NCBI GenBank assembly: GCA_946482345.1
Contig: CAMLRJ010000197.1
Coordinates: 1-6,632, forward strand
Length of the DNA stretch: 6,632 nt
Direction: 5' to 3'
DNA from: an uncultured Cellvibrio sp.
GTDB taxonomy: Bacteria; Pseudomonadota; Gammaproteobacteria; Pseudomonadales; Cellvibrionaceae
The notes under the pieces are model-generated. The model was not told the DNA's origin and did not search any database. It saw nothing but the letters and a program-made list of their open reading frames with translations. The position numbers and the translations under genes were made by a program. Positions 5,590 to 6,632 of the stretch are shown in pieces; within the stretch, counting starts at the first letter, position 1, and each line of letters starts with the position of its first letter.

Positions 5590-6632
5590 ATGTTGAGTAA
5601 AGATCTTGAAATCACCTTGAACCTTGCCTTCAAAGGAGCGAGATCAAAACGTCATGAATTCATGACGGTCGAACATCTATTACTAGCTCTGATCGATAAC
5701 GATTCAGCGGCCAGTGTGTTGCGTGCTTGCGGCGCTGATCTGGTCAATCTTCGAAAAGATTTGATTGAATTCGTTGATTCCACCACCCCTTTAATTCCAG
5801 AAAGTGATCCAGAAAGGGAAACCCAACCAACACTGGGTTTCCAACGTGTATTGCAACGTGCAGTTTTCCATGTCCAGTCGTCCGGAAAAACAGAAGTGAC
5901 GGGTGCCAATGTATTGGTAGCTATTTTCAGTGAGCAGGAAAGCCAGGCTGTTTACTACTTGAAGCAACAAAGTATTGCGCGGATTGATGTAGTGAATTAC
6001 ATCAGTCATGGTATTCAGAAAGTGTCAGGTCATGGCAGTGATCATCTGCAGGATCAATCCGGCAGTCATTCCCAGGATCATCATGATGAAGAAACCTCCA
6101 CCGGTGAATCTTCCAGCCAACACCCTTTGGATAGCTTTGCAGCCAATTTAAACGAAGCTGCTATCCAGGGTCGTATTGATCCTTTGGTTGGGCGCGAATT
6201 GGAAGTGGAGAGGGTTTGCCAGATACTTTCACGTCGCCGCAAAAACAACCCCTTGCTGGTGGGTGAGTCAGGCGTTGGTAAAACAGCGATAGCAGAAGGT
6301 TTGGCAAAGCGAATTGTGGATGGTGATGTTCCCGAGTGTCTTGCGACCAGTGTGGTTTATTCGCTGGATATGGGCGCATTGCTTGCAGGTACAAAATATC
6401 GTGGCGATTTTGAAAAACGATTCAAAGCGCTTTTGCACGAATTGAAAAAGCAAAAACATTCGATTTTGTTTATCGATGAAATTCATACCATTATTGGTGC
6501 TGGCGCTGCTTCCGGTGGCGTGATGGATGCATCCAATTTATTAAAACCTTTGCTGTCGTCAGGCGAAATCCGTTGCATGGGTTCAACCACATTCCAGGAA
6601 TATCGTGGAATTTTTGATAAAGACCGTGCGCT
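5590..6632 (+). CDS. clpA: ClpA, AAA+ unfoldase of ClpAP (3' end outside window)
   Basis: First 347 residues of the ATPase that unfolds substrates and feeds them to ClpP; the full protein is usually about 750 residues. The Clp N-domain (about 1-142) carries LEITLNLAFKGARSKRHEF and the repeat block around TQPTLGFQRVLQRAVFHVQ, which is also the ClpS docking platform. A flexible, His/Asp/Ser-rich linker (about 145-178) precedes the first AAA+ domain. That domain shows Walker A GESGVGKT (225-232), pore loop KYRG (269-272), Walker B ILFIDE (292-297) and the GSTT sensor-1 region (331-334). All motifs seen are intact. ATG 5590 has an AAGGGG Shine-Dalgarno (5576-5581) 8 nt upstream and matches the family N-terminus. 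It probably shares a transcript with clpS. The sequence leaves the window mid-codon with no stop. Confidence 0.97.
   Translation, partial: MLSKDLEITLNLAFKGARSKRHEFMTVEHLLLALIDNDSAASVLRACGADLVNLRKDLIEFVDSTTPLIPESDPERETQPTLGFQRVLQRAVFHVQSSGKTEVTGANVLVAIFSEQESQAVYYLKQQSIARIDVVNYISHGIQKVSGHGSDHLQDQSGSHSQDHHDEETSTGESSSQHPLDSFAANLNEAAIQGRIDPLVGRELEVERVCQILSRRRKNNPLLVGESGVGKTAIAEGLAKRIVDGDVPECLATSVVYSLDMGALLAGTKYRGDFEKRFKALLHELKKQKHSILFIDEIHTIIGAGAASGGVMDASNLLKPLLSSGEIRCMGSTTFQEYRGIFDKDRA

Noticed and set aside
5652..6486. Several minus-strand frames opposite clpA
   Set aside because: They lie wholly inside clpA, have odd composition and match no family I know.
1..6632. CRISPR array, insertion sequence, tRNA or defence island
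   Set aside because: No regular repeat-spacer pattern, transposase, tRNA-like fold or defence-gene motif was seen; the genes are ordinary signalling and proteolysis families.

Overview
The window looks like chromosomal DNA from a gammaproteobacterium of moderate to low GC, probably a Pseudomonas/Cellvibrio-type lineage. This is an inference. It rests on the ClpA and ClpS proteins, which read like the Pseudomonas forms almost motif by motif, and on the cspD / clpS-clpA neighbourhood, which is typical of gammaproteobacteria. There is no sign of a mobile element, tRNA, rRNA or CRISPR array.

Left two thirds (95-4469, minus strand): a compact three-gene signalling operon, read from right to left. 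First comes a soluble sensor histidine kinase with two tandem PAS domains (3006-4469). Next is a stand-alone CheY/Rcp1-type receiver (2571-2990). Last is a large receiver-PAS-PAS-GGDEF-EAL protein for cyclic di-GMP turnover (95-2566). The gaps are 15 and 4 nt, so the genes are almost certainly co-transcribed and translationally coupled. The likely logic is that one PAS-sensed cytoplasmic signal drives a kinase with two possible receiver targets, one without an output domain and one that sets c-di-GMP. A sigma-S-like -10 element sits at the right distance upstream of the kinase, and a plausible terminator hairpin lies beyond the last gene.

Middle (4470-5139): a small cspD gene (4616-4861, minus) lies between two regulatory intergenic stretches. 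The 278-nt gap between divergent cspD and clpS is the most interesting part of the window. On the plus strand it holds an 11-codon open reading frame behind a near-perfect Shine-Dalgarno. Its last codons and stop fall inside a 9-bp hairpin that is followed shortly by seven T residues. An upstream copy of the hairpin's 5' arm offers an alternative pairing. This looks like a leader-peptide attenuator or small regulatory transcript ahead of clpS-clpA, but it is a prediction from sequence alone.

Right (5140-6632, plus strand): clpS, the N-degron adaptor, is followed 75 nt later by clpA, the AAA+ unfoldase of the ClpAP protease. clpA runs off the window after 347 codons, within the first AAA+ domain.

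Taken together, the window joins a stationary-phase/stress protein-turnover module (CspD, ClpS, ClpA) to a c-di-GMP signalling operon. Adjacency is seen; a functional link between them is not shown.
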